Source: Polytrichum commune (Eukaryota > Streptophyta > Polytrichopsida > Polytrichales > Polytrichaceae). From it: DNA of 64,000 nucleotides. The notes under the pieces were generated by a model. That model saw nothing but the letters and a program-made list of their open reading frames with translations. It was not told where the DNA came from and ran no database searches. Shown piece after piece: positions 33,972 to 46,526 of this stretch. Every line of letters begins with the position of its first letter. The stretch's first letter is position 1. The position numbers and the translations under genes were made by a program. The stretch lies in NCBI GenBank assembly GCA_950295325.1, contig OX485808.1, forward strand, positions 24,262,527 through 24,326,526. The letters are read 5' to 3'.

Positions 33972-34825
33972 ACATAACATAGGTGGGAGTTCATGGCGAA
34001 AAACATGGACGCTTAGTAGACTTGGTTTTTAATAGACTTCATGGACTTGTCACACTCCATTGTGGTATACGTTTGGGATGTGCCATCCAAATTCATAAGA
34101 GCCTTACTTATGGGATGCGCACCCCAAATTCTATAATGACATAAACCATTTGTTTTTTTAGATTTAATTGTTATTTTCCACATGGAGCTCATGTTTGCAT
34201 TTTAATTGACATTCTCTATTTTTAGAAATGAGAATATTCTTTACGTGCAACTTTTTAAATCGTTATGTTCTTGATGTTCCCAATATTCCGTATGCCCACA
34301 ATATTGGCATCCCAAACTATGGGCATATTTTATTTTGAGACTTTCGAAAGTCTCCGATTAACGAATATAGTGTTTAATGTTAGGAAATTTGGTGTATTCT
34401 AGAATGAGGTCAAAGTCAGATACTCACATGCAATGACTACACTATTATACCTATCACACACATTCACTTTGACAATCACACGAAGTGAAGTTGACATTCA
34501 TGCGTGACAAATTGAAGAACTCAAAATCAAGAGTTCTAAAAGCTTGAGAGAAGCAAAGTTTGCTAGAAAAAATGTGGGGAAAGTCTAGATAAGATATGTC
34601 ATGTGCCTAAATATATACATATTTGCTCGTTTCCTTTCATGAACGTTTTTATAGACCGCCTGAACCTATTTTTCTGAATTAAATTAGTCGAGCCTTGTTC
34701 CTGATTCGGTTGAAGTTGGAGACTTCAGTAGAATTACTGATCGTTTTAGAAGAATCTATAAAAAAAATATACCTCCTCAAATGAGTGAAAGCAAAACCGG
34801 AAGATGTCAACATGTAACCGGTTGG
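33972..34825. other. Non-coding DNA downstream of the transposase
   Basis: AT-rich and without palindromes of the ACGAACG type. No gene is seen. A right-hand element terminus matching the left side was searched for by eye and not found. Confidence 0.4.
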
Positions 34826-34833
34826 ATTTAGAA

Positions 34834-35436
34834 CAGGGTTGTCTATTGTGTCGTGACGGAGGCTAATCTCGGCATAATGTCGTGCCGTCACGACACGTAT
34901 CCATCATGCCAGATGTTGTCTTTATCCTGACGGACTTGAATTTTATCGAATTTTGTGTGTAATTACATTACCCCATTTTGGACACGTAGGATGTAAGATG
35001 TCTACGTGTGATGACATGTCAGCAAAGTAGAGGTAAAGTGGGGAAAAAATTACTAGCCCCCGTCCGCCCCCGTTCCCACCCCTGGTCCGCCTCGTTCCCA
35101 ACCGCCCCGTTCCCGACCCCGTTCCCGTTCCCGTTCCCCCCCCCCCCCCGTCCGCCCCACACACTCCTTAGTCATATTTTACTACTTTGATTTTAACAGA
35201 ATGATAACAGAATGGCAAAATGGTTTACCTGGCGCTAGGCATATCCACGTCCACGTCGGCCTTTTCTGCCACATAGGACGCCACCTTGGCAAGAAGGTAA
35301 GTATTTTACCCACCCTACTAGCTGCCCCCTAGGTTGACCCTACGTGGACCCTATTGTGTCGTGACGGAGGGGTCCGTCACGACACGACACGTCATGACGG
35401 CACGACACTGTCATGACGTCGGGATAGACAACCCTG
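34834..35436. mobile_element. hAT-like non-autonomous element with 8-bp target duplication
   Basis: The left end starts CAGGGTTGTCTAT and the right end is the inverse, ATAGACAACCCTG. Both flanks carry ATTTAGAA (34826-34833 and 35437-35444), a perfect 8-bp duplication as made by hAT transposases. Subterminal DNA is dense in TGTCGTGACGG-type inverted repeats on both sides. The interior has a C-rich tract (about 35055-35160) and no gene. Length is 603 bp. Confidence 0.88.
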
Positions 35437-35444
35437 ATTTAGAA

Positions 35445-36071
35445 TCACTCGGATCTTGACTGACTATGCCCAAAAACTTCCCGGGCACTGCTCTGGAATT
35501 AAAAGGATCACCACATCAATGTATAGAAATATTTTTGTTTTGAGTTCCCAAGTAGCCGGGCCTCTGCCTTCCAGGAATGCTATCTTGTGAGCGGTGAGCG
35601 GTGAGCAGTGAGCCGTGAGCAGAAAATTTGAATTTTTATTCTTCAAATTTTTCAATGAAATGTATGATATAGACCCTATGACCGTGGAGAATTTATGGTT
35701 TCATTCTATAAAATCTGCATATTATTTAACAAAAATTAATCAAGGTCCTATTCCCGCGGAGGGATTTTTGCAGTTCACACAAATGAATTTTTTTGGAAAG
35801 ACCTTGTAAGCAAAAAAAACACCTTTGGTACATTAGAATCTCCCAACATGGCATATCAACATGGTTGAATTTTTTTCAAATGGCCCAATTTAAATAGTCA
35901 TCATCTAGACATTAAAGTGGTTAATAAAATACGCATCCATTTAAGTACGCATCATGGTTAAATGCGCAATTTTTTTTTAACAAAAATTAGGGTTCGTATT
36001 TTATTGTTTTAATATGTCATGCAGAGTCGTTTGTCGCGAATGCATGAATTTTTTATGCTTGACATTAAATG
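35445..36071. other. Non-coding DNA
   Basis: Contains a short direct repeat of GTGAGCG/GTGAGCA units near 35587-35621. Nothing else is recognised. Confidence 0.4.
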
Positions 36072-36079
36072 TCAGTTTG

Positions 36080-36800
36080 TTGACGTTTTGCTAAAACGTC
36101 TCAAACGATCATCACAGTTCATCATACATATGTCTAGCTTCCGTTTGAACATCGGAGCAAAGCAATTGGTCGTCGATGTCGAGGACAATGCTATGTAGAG
36201 CTTCAAAGCCTTTAAAGTCAGTAACACTTTCAGATTCAACAAATGTGATGGACTCCAGAGCACCTAAAGTACGTACCAAAATTATTCACTTTGGGCAATT
36301 AGTCACGACAGTTGTCTAAGAAAGTTGCACGAAAGTTAAGCCAAACATTTGACCTAATGCTCAGTGGGTATGCACCTACCTTGCACAAGTGGCAGATTTT
36401 CACATTCAAGCTCCATACACAAAGTTTGAGAATAATTAGCTCCGGCGTTCCCTCGAAAACAGCTTCAAGTCAAGAAAGAAATTAGAGATTATGGTGTGAA
36501 GACTCTGATCGATGTTACTCAAGCTCACAACTAACTGGATTGTACTGATATCTTGCTCCATCACAATGTTGTCTTTATATTCGACGCACATGTTACCAAT
36601 GTGGGAATGTTCAATTTGGAAACCCCCGGATCACCTTCCTTGATTTGTGAATAGGAGACAAAAATCCACCTTATTGGAAACTGCTCCAACGTATTGTGAA
36701 ATTAATATTCTCAAGTTGGTCAACCTATCACTCACTTTCCCACATCGATTTGAGATGAAGCCAGGCTTGCATCAAGAAGCTTGACAATCCCCACTGCAAC
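36080..36800 (-). pseudogene. Possible LRR-domain remnant
   Basis: Minus-strand pieces such as CENLPLVQ, TLGALESITFV, FKGFEALHSIVLDI and EVAVGIVKLLDASLASS are spaced and patterned like plant leucine-rich repeats of NLR type, but lie in different frames. A GTAGGT donor after the first piece suggests an original intron. No kinase or NB-ARC motif is present. The assignment is weak. Confidence 0.25.
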
Positions 36801-37087
36801 TTCATTCTGCATTAAAATAATCATGGTTTTGGCTCTTTGAATTGATGTTCAGGATGGCTAAGTTGGGCCGAGGGAAGGCTCACTGGGAGCTCACTCAGTT
36901 GTTATCCCTCATGCAAGGGAAGCTCTTTAAGCAGAAGCGTTGACTCAAGTCCACAAGGTAGTTGCCGGCAGTGTTCTAAAATTTGGGACAATCTCCATTC
37001 GTGAAAAAAATCCAAGGTTCATAAAAATAAAAATAGATCATATATTAGAAGGAAATACACGTATTTTTATGTGAAGTGCTTCAATGA

Positions 37088-40000
37088 TCACGAAGACATT
37101 TCAACATCATTAGAAGCCTCAATCCATCCTTCCTCGCTATCACTGTCACTAGATGATCCATCAACTTCTGCAGAAATATGGAAATATTTTTCTACAGGAC
37201 AGCAACTACTAGGTTTTTCTGGAGAAGGGTCTGGTGATGAAGTAGCTGCATACGCTTCTGCAACAATCTCAGCATGAAAAGAAAGCTGAAGAGGTCTAAT
37301 AGGGCTTCTAATCTTACTGATATAGTGTGAGAGAATGCTTCCATCATACTTCATCATAGAGGACTTCAACGCTTCCTTGCGCCATCTATAAACAAGTAAA
37401 AATCAACCATTTAAAAATGTTGGTAAGAAAAATTGAGGAAATGTTTAAAAATTTGAAGATAGATAGTGTAGACTTACTTACAAGCTCGCTTGGCAACAGT
37501 CTTCTTCTCTGGCTCATCTGTATTCTCCAAAGCGCGTTTCTTCTTTGGAGAAGACCTTGTAACTTTGACTGACTGAACTTCTTCAGCTTGGGGAAGAAGA
37601 GGAACCAATACCTCTTTGTATAAGATACTGTCATATTCAAATGCAATAATATGACGATGAAGACTCTTTGATGCCCGGACAGAAGCACCTGAAATAAACA
37701 ATACCATTTAGTACTTGGTATAAATTAATGACAAAACATATCAAAAGAAAAGTATAGGGAAAAAATAATACATGTGGAGGCTGTGAGGTCCATGACAATG
37801 TCATCTTCATCCGTGCAGAGATCAATAAGAGCCATGAGTAATTTGAAGACTTCTCCCGTGCACCTCTAAATGGCATTCTATTCTCCGATTGAACAGTTAG
37901 AGAATCAACATCAATGAGGTTTGTGAGATGTCCATCTGATGACAACTTGATGCCCTGTGCAAGAAGTTCAGGACGGTCACAAAACACAAAATTGGACATT
38001 GGAACCTCTTCATCCAGATTTTCCTTTCTAACAAAGCATTTCACCATGAAACACTTGTGCGTACGGGATGGATGATCCGGGACAGTCAAAGGAAGGCCGT
38101 TAATTGCAAACCACTTGGATTCCTCCTGAAAATTTGCCCAATCCGCCCAAGATAAAAGCTCATTGGATATAAACTTTGAATCAGGATAAAATACAATGAG
38201 GGCACCATCATCTTGAAAAAACTGCATGGCAAACTCAAAATGCCTCTTGATCCATATGGATTCCACTTTTATATCTATACCTTCTGGTTTAGTCTTTGGA
38301 TGACGATTCCAAGGTGGAATTTCACCAGCAATACCAAGTCCAGGAACATGTAAATCCTCCGGAACATCAAAGATAACAAGATCAATTACATTGTCAGCTT
38401 CACAACCCGCATAGCTTCGAATCTTTTTACCTTAATGATTATTAATCCATGCCTTCATACGCCTCCAAGTCTTTGGCTCATCACTCTCAGTAACATCATT
38501 AAACAAGTCCAAAATACCTGAAGGACTATCATTGATGATCTCTATCCCACTCTCTACATCATCCAACTGCGAGCATGGGATAGTATACACCGTTTGTGAA
38601 GGAAAAGGGGCAACGGAAAGAGGCACCTGAGAAACCAAAGGAATAATAGTAGCGGGCATGCTACTGCCTGAAGGAGAAATACCCACATAAGAAAGAAGTT
38701 TCTCTGGCCCTTCCTTTAACACAAGCTTCGCCAACTCTTTGTTCCGTGCCGCAACCTCCTTCTTCAACTTTATTTCCTCCTCCTTGCATTTCTTCTTTTC
38801 TTCTTTCTCCTTCAAACGAGTTTCAACCTTTGTTTTCTTGTCAGCCAATTTCTTCCTTTGTTTGTCAGATATAGAGTTGTCATCACCCACCTCCGATGCA
38901 TCTTCTTCAATATGCACCAAATTCTCAGCCTCTAATTGTTGCATCATATTGTCACAACTAGCCTTCAAGGCTCTCTCCTCTCCAGGACATCTTTCATTTT
39001 CTTTTAATTCAAGATACCAAGGACATTGAAGAAGATGAGGTCTTCCAAAATATTTTTTCTGATAGTCTGAAAAAATACATTCACTACTAGAAACATCCAC
39101 CCACTTGTTAAAACGTTGAGGAATGTTCTTCCTATCAATGGCCCCCTTAATCACCAACTCCCTCCAGAAATATCTTAAGATAGCTCTCTTCATAGCATTC
39201 TCAGTACCAGCTTGGACAAGAAATAACTCCTTCGTATAAGTGTCATCCTTTGAAAAAAATTCTTTGAAAGCCTTCCCCCAGAAAGTAATAGAATGAGACT
39301 CAATCCAAGTTCCAATATTGTCCACTGGGTTGGGCAAGTCCTCGGTCTTCAATATGATAGCATCTTCCTCCATAATTTTCTCAAATCGATTTACTGCCTC
39401 TTCCTCTAACTGCAACAATGTACAATTATTCAGCAAAACAAATACAATTCAATCCATCTAATTCTCAAATTTTAGATATAACTTAAACTTCATAAAAAAA
39501 TACAAATATACGGTTCAAAATAACATACCCCAGCCCAGAAGGCAGCTTGATCTATCCAAATCCGAAGAACTGAATCAGAAGCGGGTGAGGGAGGAAAGTT
39601 GTATTCTTTACGACTCTCCTTACACATATTCCACCACCTTAACCATCTCTCTTTGTGCTTCGAAGAAACCTTTGTTGTTGCAATAAGTTGTAGTTCCTCT
39701 GAAGTCATCTCAGGCTTCACTTGAAAGATATCAAAGTGACGAATAATCTACTTTCAAAAGTACAATTAAATTAGTAAAAATTTGCACTACAAAAAAAGAC
39801 ATAATATAGAAAAAAATTAATGACATATATACAAAATTAATGACATTAATTGTTTATTTTATCCCTCTCAAACCCGTAATCAAGCCAACCACACAAAATA
39901 ACATCACAAAAACCAGTGAAGGCCTCCTAATTTAACTAATCACTTACCTCAGCCACATAGAACTTCTTCAAAAACAAAGCATACAATAACCATGTAAAGG

Positions 40001-41030
40001 GCAGTAAGAGGATTATTATTTTATAAATATTTATTAAAAAAATTCCATCTAACTTCTCTCGGATCCGAGACCATGCAAACCAAGTTGAATAAAATTACAA
40101 AAAACAAAAAAATCTATGATAGATGGTGGAGCACATACCTCTCTTATGAAACCCTTTCCATTTGCTGGATTGGCAATTGCGAGGTACCGAGATAGGTCTG
40201 TGGAGAGGGAGGTCTTCTTTGCCTCAACAACCTTAGTTGCGGCGGCCTGTAGTTCAAACGGACTTCCAATTCTATCTTCGCCTGTACCGGTGACAAGACT
40301 GTCTTTGTACCACCTAATTGCCTCTTCTTGTGTTGCGGAGATTTCTCGTTACAAACAAAGATAAAAAATTTAGACAAGTTCTCATTTAAACTTGTAGGTG
40401 ACAAATTGAAAGTAGACAAGTAATTTACCTCGTATAAACAATTGATGAATGCATCGTGAGTAAGATGATATCACTTCCGTCTCTTCCCACCGTGACGATT
40501 CCACTCAAGAATACTAGCTTGAAGGTCTTCATCACTGACAAGTCCTTTAAGTTGATCAAAGTCTAGCAATTCCAATTGCTGGACACGCTTGACATTGTGC
40601 GTGAAGTGTTGGGCGACGTGATCAACCTGGTTTTTCCTAGATTGCATACACCTCAACTAAGAATACAAATGATACACGATGCATTTACTAACATGAGTAT
40701 TTAAATAATAAATAACAAGAAATTCAAAATTCAAATAACATATTTTAAAGAATTTACTTGTTCCAATCTGTCATCGCATGCAATAGCATGTTACAATTTT
40801 CTGAAGATACGTTGATGAAAACAGAACGTACGGGAACATGAAAAAATGCATCATCTTTATGGAGGGCACTAATGACATCCATCCATGCAATATGACGGTG
40901 ATTCCCGTCTGTGGTACTTTTGGGCCACCCCCTTTCGAGGGAGCCTAAAAGTATCACACAAGCCCTTCGGTGAAGGTGGCCTGCATTTGCAGGCGCCCAA
41001 GCCGAACCCGGATGATAGGTGTATAACGTG
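37088..41030 (-). pseudogene. Second ParB-like/methyltransferase-like gene, main part
   Basis: Exons on the minus strand, with checked splice phases: about 41030-40758 (STTDGNHRHIAWMDVIS, a DGxHR ParB-like core, then VPVRSVFIN and a conserved-looking Asn); 40651 to about 40475; about 40355-40139; 39719-39529; 39409-37772; 37688 to about 37477; 37385-37088. The long exon has a Lys/Glu coiled coil (about 38.71-38.9 kb), then VIDLVIFDVPEDL at the motif IV position and DDGALIVFYPDS. It ends in LIDLCTDEDDIVMDLTAS, which splices to a segment with SLHRHIIAFEYD. That is the motif I/II signature after motif IV, as in beta-class methyltransferases. Lesions are a TAA at 38432-38434 and a one-base frameshift near 37857. 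The N-terminal part lies at 43.7-43.9 and 58.6-58.9 kb. Confidence 0.55.
40056..40071. repeat. Palindrome CTCTCGGATCCGAGAC in an intron of the second gene
   Basis: Dyad around GGATCC within the intron between the exons ending at 40139 and starting at 39719. The same palindrome forms the array upstream of this gene at 58.9-59.5 kb. Confidence 0.7.
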
Positions 41031-43678
41031 AGTAGTTAGATTTTTAAGGGAGATTAAATATGCGTCGTAGTACCTCCGGAGGTTAGGCCTTAGTTTTTTA
41101 CTAGTGTGGCTTTAAACTCCACTAACCAATTTCATATCTAGTTCTAACCTTAACCTACAACCTATTCTACGCGCAGACGCACCAGCCTTGAAACCAAGGC
41201 AATCCTAATTTGTGAATTGGGATGGTTCTGATACACCCAACCGGGTATGACTCATACCACCCTAACTCAACGAACGGAATAACGACAATTTGATGGACCA
41301 TTCAATTCTTCCTATTTCTTTATTTAGTTCTATTTAGTTTTCTAAGCGGGGGAACTTGGCCTAAGTCCCACCCTTCACACAAATTCCTTCTTAATTACTT
41401 ACTTTTGTTTGCACGTCCTAACTTACTACATTAACATATTAGGCATCACCCCTTACCTCGGGTCTCTTGCCAACAAGGGTTTACGATTTATTTTGTATGT
41501 TTTGATTGTTAAATGTGTTTACACTGGATAGACCACGAAATGCAACTCAATGGGACCAGGGTGACGGGCGACCTGTAGGTTCAACCTGTTGCGCAATCTT
41601 CATAAATTGGGGCCATTACTCCCAATCTATTGGGCCAACAACATAATAGTGGATTCGCGGGTCATTAACCCCACCTTTCCACCAACAACATTCAGAGTGG
41701 TCGTGTCGGTGATTAATCCGACTTACCACACACGAAACTTGCTAATAAATGAAGCTACTACCACAAAACATACCAAGGGCCCCGAAAACAATGGAATTGG
41801 GTACTCCCTTGGCGGTCAAGTGGTCAAGTCACTTGACCTTACGAGATAGGTAAGTGGGTTTAGAGATGCGTACCTTAGCCGTGCTCCCTCCAATCCTAAA
41901 TGGAAGGCTTAAGGTTAGTTAATTTACCTCAATTTTCCTCGGTTGATTTGGGCTTGATGTAGGCCGAGCCGCTACCTCCTTCCTTGCTCCACTTTCCGAG
42001 CGTCGACCTTGCCTCCTTCTTTGTAACTAGTTTGGTAGTAAGCGTACCTTAGTTAACAATTAAAATATAAAGTGTTATTCTGCCCTGTAATTTAATCCTA
42101 AGCATAATATTTATACTTAGTGCACCAAATTATCTTTCCAATGATCTAAAAATCACTCTAATCGGATAAGAAATGCAAAAGTTATGAGGGTTGGAAGTGT
42201 GAGGTCGATTCAACCGACCCTTCCAACCCACCTATCTACCTTCTAACTTCAAGAATTCATAGCACATTCCTTACTACTTGGATCTAGGCTTTCCTTATAC
42301 CATTGGAAAGCTATGAACAAGCTCTAACTAGAAAAATTATGACATCAGCAGGTTAAGCTAATAGAAATTCAGCGGACTCCTTGTAACACAGCAGTCAATC
42401 AAGAAGGCTTAAACTATGTATCTCGCCTTCAACAATTCATATCTAATTCAAATCTGAGTCAAATCAAACGTTCTATATGACCCTGGAGAGATATTAAAAA
42501 GATGTATTTGATAAAAATATGTGATTAGAAAGGTAAGCCGAAGTGAACCCAGCAGGTCCTCTGTAATGCAGCAGTCAACCAAAAGTTCTCAAACTATGTG
42601 TCCCATCTTGCACAATTCATATCTAATTCAAATCATGCTCAAATCAAATGTTCTAAGCCATTTTGGAAAGCTACACAAAAGTTCTACTTGGGAAAAATAT
42701 AATTTCTTGGAATTAAAATTCCTATTGGGCTCGCAGGTCTAATCCAGCAGCCGCTACCCACAAGACCACCCAGTTTTTCTACTCCATCTTTGAAAATCCA
42801 TAACTAATTGTCATCTCAACCAAATCACAAATGGGAAACGGCTATGGATGGCTATATGAAATCTCTCTAAGAGAAAAATGATAAGTATCTTGTTCTAGCT
42901 TTTGAACTAAGCCTTCAGGGCATTGGCAGATGAGGTCTATAATGCCTCTACTCAAAACTCTACCATCCAACCTACCTCTACAAAAGAAGGAATAATTTTG
43001 TTGGTGTGTTAATAAACACACAACCTAACTAGGAGAGAGAGAGTAGAGGAGGTTCTCCAGCCTTTGTTTTAGACCATTGAGAATACATGCTAAAGGATTT
43101 TTTCCTAACTACATTGAAGCAGGGCTTCGCCCAAAAACTAGAGAAAGAGAGAGAGCTACAAGGTGGAAGGAGGGGTTTTTAAACCCTCTCACAAAAGGGT
43201 TGGACCCCTCCTCCACCGGATCCATTTTTCAAACCCTTTCCCGAAATTTTGGCTCGGGGGTTTTCCCGGTTGAGGTTGCCACCCTCTCGCCGAGGTGGCT
43301 CCGACAAAAAACCTTTAGAAATCTTTCTAATTTCTCCGCCATCGAGTTGGCAAGGGGGCAAGTGGGCAAGTATCCCCCTTGCTCTCTTTCTTTTTTGTCT
43401 TCAAAATTCTTCACGCCGATTTTATCTTCTTACGTAAAACACCTCCAATAGTCTTGTGTGCCTCACACTAACTAATAAACTAACACTTGCTTAGCTAGCA
43501 TCTACTAACATTTGCTTAATAACTAGCATCTACTAATATTTGCTTAGCTAGTTGTTTTTACTAGCTAGCACATTTTTTCTACTTTGCTATCTTCTAGCAC
43601 TACTTAGTTTCATTTTGACCTTCCTTCTTCTAGGCTAAATGCTAAATGAACTAATTTTTCCTAAATTCCCTATCAATT
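41031..43678. repeat. Non-coding insert or intron with about 180-bp imperfect repeats
   Basis: This 2.6-kb stretch separates two coding parts of the second ParB-like gene. It carries three to four diverged direct repeats of about 180 bp (42250-42960), marked by AATTCATATCTAATTCAAATC-like strings near 42434 and 42613. No coding frame is supported. It may be a large intron, a solo LTR or another insertion; no boundary repeats were identified. Confidence 0.4.
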
Positions 43679-43897
43679 CTAACTTTTAATGCTAACATTA
43701 TAACTAAAAGTGATCCCGCAGAGTGGTGGACCACTCAAAGGGTTCACACCGTCCCATACGTAGAAAAACTGATTAGAATACTTTCCTAATGCTGGATTTT
43801 TTGCCAATCGAGCTTCAAACTCCAAATCCTCCTTGTGCCACAAATCCGACCATGAAGCCTGATGAGTCTCCGTGACGGTTGCTTCTTCCATTCTGAA
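43679..43897 (-). pseudogene. Second ParB-like gene, N-terminal segment (right of insertion)
   Basis: The frame beginning MEEATVTETHQASW and running through FEARLAKNPALGKYSNQFF continues directly, without frameshift, the minus-strand frame at 58613-58683 once the intervening retrotransposon and one copy of CTGAA are disregarded. The ATG at 43891 is therefore probably internal. The function of this segment is unknown. Confidence 0.5.
43893..43897. repeat. Target-site duplication CTGAA, left copy
   Basis: Matches CTGAA at 58613-58617 exactly. A 5-bp duplication is typical of Ty3/gypsy integrases. Confidence 0.9.
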
Positions 43898-45884
43898 TGT
43901 GAGCCAAATTTTTGGTCTTTTAAAAGTTTCACTATAGGCTTATAGCTCTAGAACGGATGAAGTCATCCAACCGGATGACCATAGTTAAACAATAGGCCAA
44001 TAGGAAGTTACAACTATAGTCCCGGCCTTAGGAGGCCCTAGCAGGTAGTTAGGAAAACTATCGTCTCCCTCGCCCTGTAAGAGGGGAGGCGCAGAAGGAC
44101 AGAGCAGACATTTCTCAGATAGTTTTGAGCGAGTTGCATAAACAATAGTCTTGTCTCCCTCGACACTAATCGTGCGAGGTCAATAGTTGAACTATTTTCT
44201 AAGTTAACACTGCAGCGATTGCGGGTTGCTATTTTCTGTGAAAGAACATTGTGGATGTGAATGGAAATTGATTGAATGCCTGGAAGAGGGTCAAATTAGG
44301 CCACTGCTTCAAAAGTATATGTGAAATTGTGAAACTATAGTCGGGAATTGGAATGTGAGTTCTGTGTGAGTAAAAGTGAATGAGCTTATGAGGAAAGATC
44401 CTGGAATTACGAGAGAGTGATAAGGAATGTGAGTAAGTCTGATAAGCGAACAGTAAGCGAGTCTGTGAAACGAGAGCAAGTGCGAGAATGAATCACAATG
44501 AGTGAGTGAGAAATTGTACCTGAAAGAGAATTGCTAAAAAGAGCATGCAAACTATTGTCGTATGTGAGAACTGTAATTGAGTAAGAGGGAAAGCCAAAGT
44601 AAAACGAGTGAAGGTAATTACCGGGAGCAGAGAGAGCGAAAATGAGAGATACCTATTAGCGGTCACAAGTGAATGTTAAACAGTTGATGCCAGAGAGCGA
44701 ACCCTCGATCATAGTTGAATTGATTGGAGTTGTAACTTGTGAAAGAGGAAGTGATGGGATGAGAGATCACTGAGTGTTGAGAGAAAGAGAAAACTATTGA
44801 CTGAGATTACTGAGAGTAAGCAGAAGGAAACTATAGTCGAGTCATTCTGAGAGAGGGTCTGCGAGAGGAAAAGAAGAGGAAGAGCGAAGAGACTTGGCAG
44901 GAGGCCAAGTGTCAGCCAAGCGTTAACCCGCATATAGTGTAACTATTGGCTATAGTGTTAACTACTGTAGGCTGAGGGGCAGCCGAGAGGTCAATAGTCA
45001 GATCGTTGTGCGAGGTGATTGAGTGTTGTTAGCCTGTGAGAGGCATTGTGAGGAGAAATGATTATAGTTCAGCCGTAAAGAGATTATAGTTGAAATCTAA
45101 AATAGGCTGTTGGTTTTATAATTGAGAAGAATGAAATTTAAGATAGAAATCTCAATCAACCGAGGTGATGAGAAATCACTTCTGATCGGTTGATTAGAGA
45201 AATTGGTAAGGATTGTAAGAGGGAGCAAGTGTAAGAGGGATAGAATTAACTTTGGTTCATAAATATTACCTAGGCATAAGTTAATCTAATCTTAATTAAG
45301 TTTTAATTGATCATTAGTCAAGAGAAGAGATCTTGAGTATGGAATGCGATTTAATCCTTTCAACTATTGTCTTGTGTGTTACCCTGGTTGTTGTTGTTGC
45401 AGGTTGTGCAGGGCGACCAAGACTATAGCTTGACTGATTATGGTTAATTGCATAAGTTGTGAGTAGAGATTAAATCCGAAGATAAGGAATAAACAATTGC
45501 TTTATATTGGAATTAACATTGACCAAGTAATAAAGGAGTTGTTTTGATTTGAAGATGCATTGGCCAATGGTTACCAAAGACAATTGTGATACTCAAAGAC
45601 TATTGTTCTCTCTTGACTATTGTTCTACAAAATCTCATGACGAGATGGTTACTACTGAGACTGACACACATACCCCACTGAATGAGATACAGTGAGAGGA
45701 AACCAAGAGAGAAAAGGAGAGTAAAAGATATACCAGTCGTGTTTTAGAATGAACATAGCAAACCTTTGGTCTAATTAAGGAACTATGAAGTGACAAATGC
45801 CTGTAATAGACACCAGTTAAGTCTTCCTTGAGAGTCTGTACCCTGGTTTTTGGGTTATTTAAGTGAGAGCAAAAACTAACTACA
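43898..45884 (+). repeat. 5' LTR
   Basis: Starts TGTGAGCCAAATTTTTGG and ends AACTAACTACA. Same length as the 3' LTR with no difference noticed by eye. Contains many copies of ACTATAGTC-like motifs (for example near 44009, 44332, 44548, 44828, 44935, 45361, 45596). Confidence 0.95.
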
Positions 45885-45888
45885 TTTT

Positions 45889-45906
45889 TGACGCCGCTGC
45901 CGGGGA
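45889..45906 (+). promoter_or_regulatory. Primer binding site for tRNA-Asp
   Basis: TGACGCCGCTGCCGGGGA lies 4 bp after the 5' LTR. It matches the complement of the 3' end of plant tRNA-Asp(GUC), TGGCGCCGTTGCCGGGGA, at 16 of 18 positions (the tRNA sequence is recalled from knowledge). Athila elements typically use this primer. Confidence 0.8.
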
Positions 45907-45982
45907 AGGCAGAGGTCGTCTTAAGGCATAATCATTTTTCATAATTAAGACCTATTAATGTCTAAGAGAGAAACTTACCACA

Positions 45983-46483
45983 ATGGGTGGACAGGGAAAG
46001 TGGAAAGCTAGAGGAGAAAGGAATAGGGAGAAGGCTTGGAGTGGTAGAAGTCAAAATACTTCATACACACATCCATCTGTCCCTACACCTTCATCATACC
46101 CTAGACATTTCCAGTCACGCCCTGTACCTAGTGGGATAGGAGAAGGAGCCATTAGACATATTTTTGCTATTTTGAGGAATCTTGTGTCAAGAATAGATTA
46201 CCTCGACCGTTGTGTACACGGAGTCCCTGTAGTTGAGAGGTGTCGTCATAGACGTCTGGCTAGTGACCTAAATCGGACAGGAGTGAACACCGTACCTCAA
46301 ACCAAGAGATTACACGAGTGTGAGAGTTGTTGTAGGTCATCCCATTTTACCTCTTACTGTCCACGACAACAAGAAGTGAAGAAGAGTTTCATTACAATTG
46401 GAATTCAAACTGAATCACCGTATTTATCTCACGCCATAGATATAACACGGTGTCGGTATTGTTCCAATTGGGATGACAGTTGA
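45983..46483 (+). CDS. Extra ORF upstream of gag with a CCHC knuckle
   Basis: A 166-residue frame with ATG at 45983 in the retroelement leader. The N-terminus is basic and Gly/Arg-rich. Residues about 113-126 read CESCCRSSHFTSYC, a CX2CX4HX4C zinc knuckle as in Gag nucleocapsids. A second Cys pair (CRYC) is near the C-terminus. This position before gag is unusual for Athila elements. It may be a nucleic-acid-binding accessory protein or a split-off duplicate of a Gag segment. Function unknown. Confidence 0.5.
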   Translation: MGGQGKWKARGERNREKAWSGRSQNTSYTHPSVPTPSSYPRHFQSRPVPSGIGEGAIRHIFAILRNLVSRIDYLDRCVHGVPVVERCRHRRLASDLNRTGVNTVPQTKRLHECESCCRSSHFTSYCPRQQEVKKSFITIGIQTESPYLSHAIDITRCRYCSNWDDS

Positions 46484-46526
46484 GATTAGTAAGTGGTTAA
46501 GAAGTCGGAAGTGAGCCAGTTACCGA

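Noticed and set aside
18726-34000. Endogenous giant-virus insertion as source of the ParB-like/methyltransferase-like genes
   Set aside because: Multiple spliceosomal introns, a DDE transposase and element-specific palindromes fit a transposon better; no viral hallmark gene was seen.
43077-43451. 124-codon frame with Arg/Glu-rich start
   Set aside because: Overlapping frames on both strands and no domain; lies in the non-coding stretch between gene parts.
44709-44933. 74-codon minus-strand hydrophobic frame in the LTR (also 57437-57661)
   Set aside because: Could suggest a signal-peptide protein, but it lies inside the LTR, antisense, and its duplication only reflects LTR identity.
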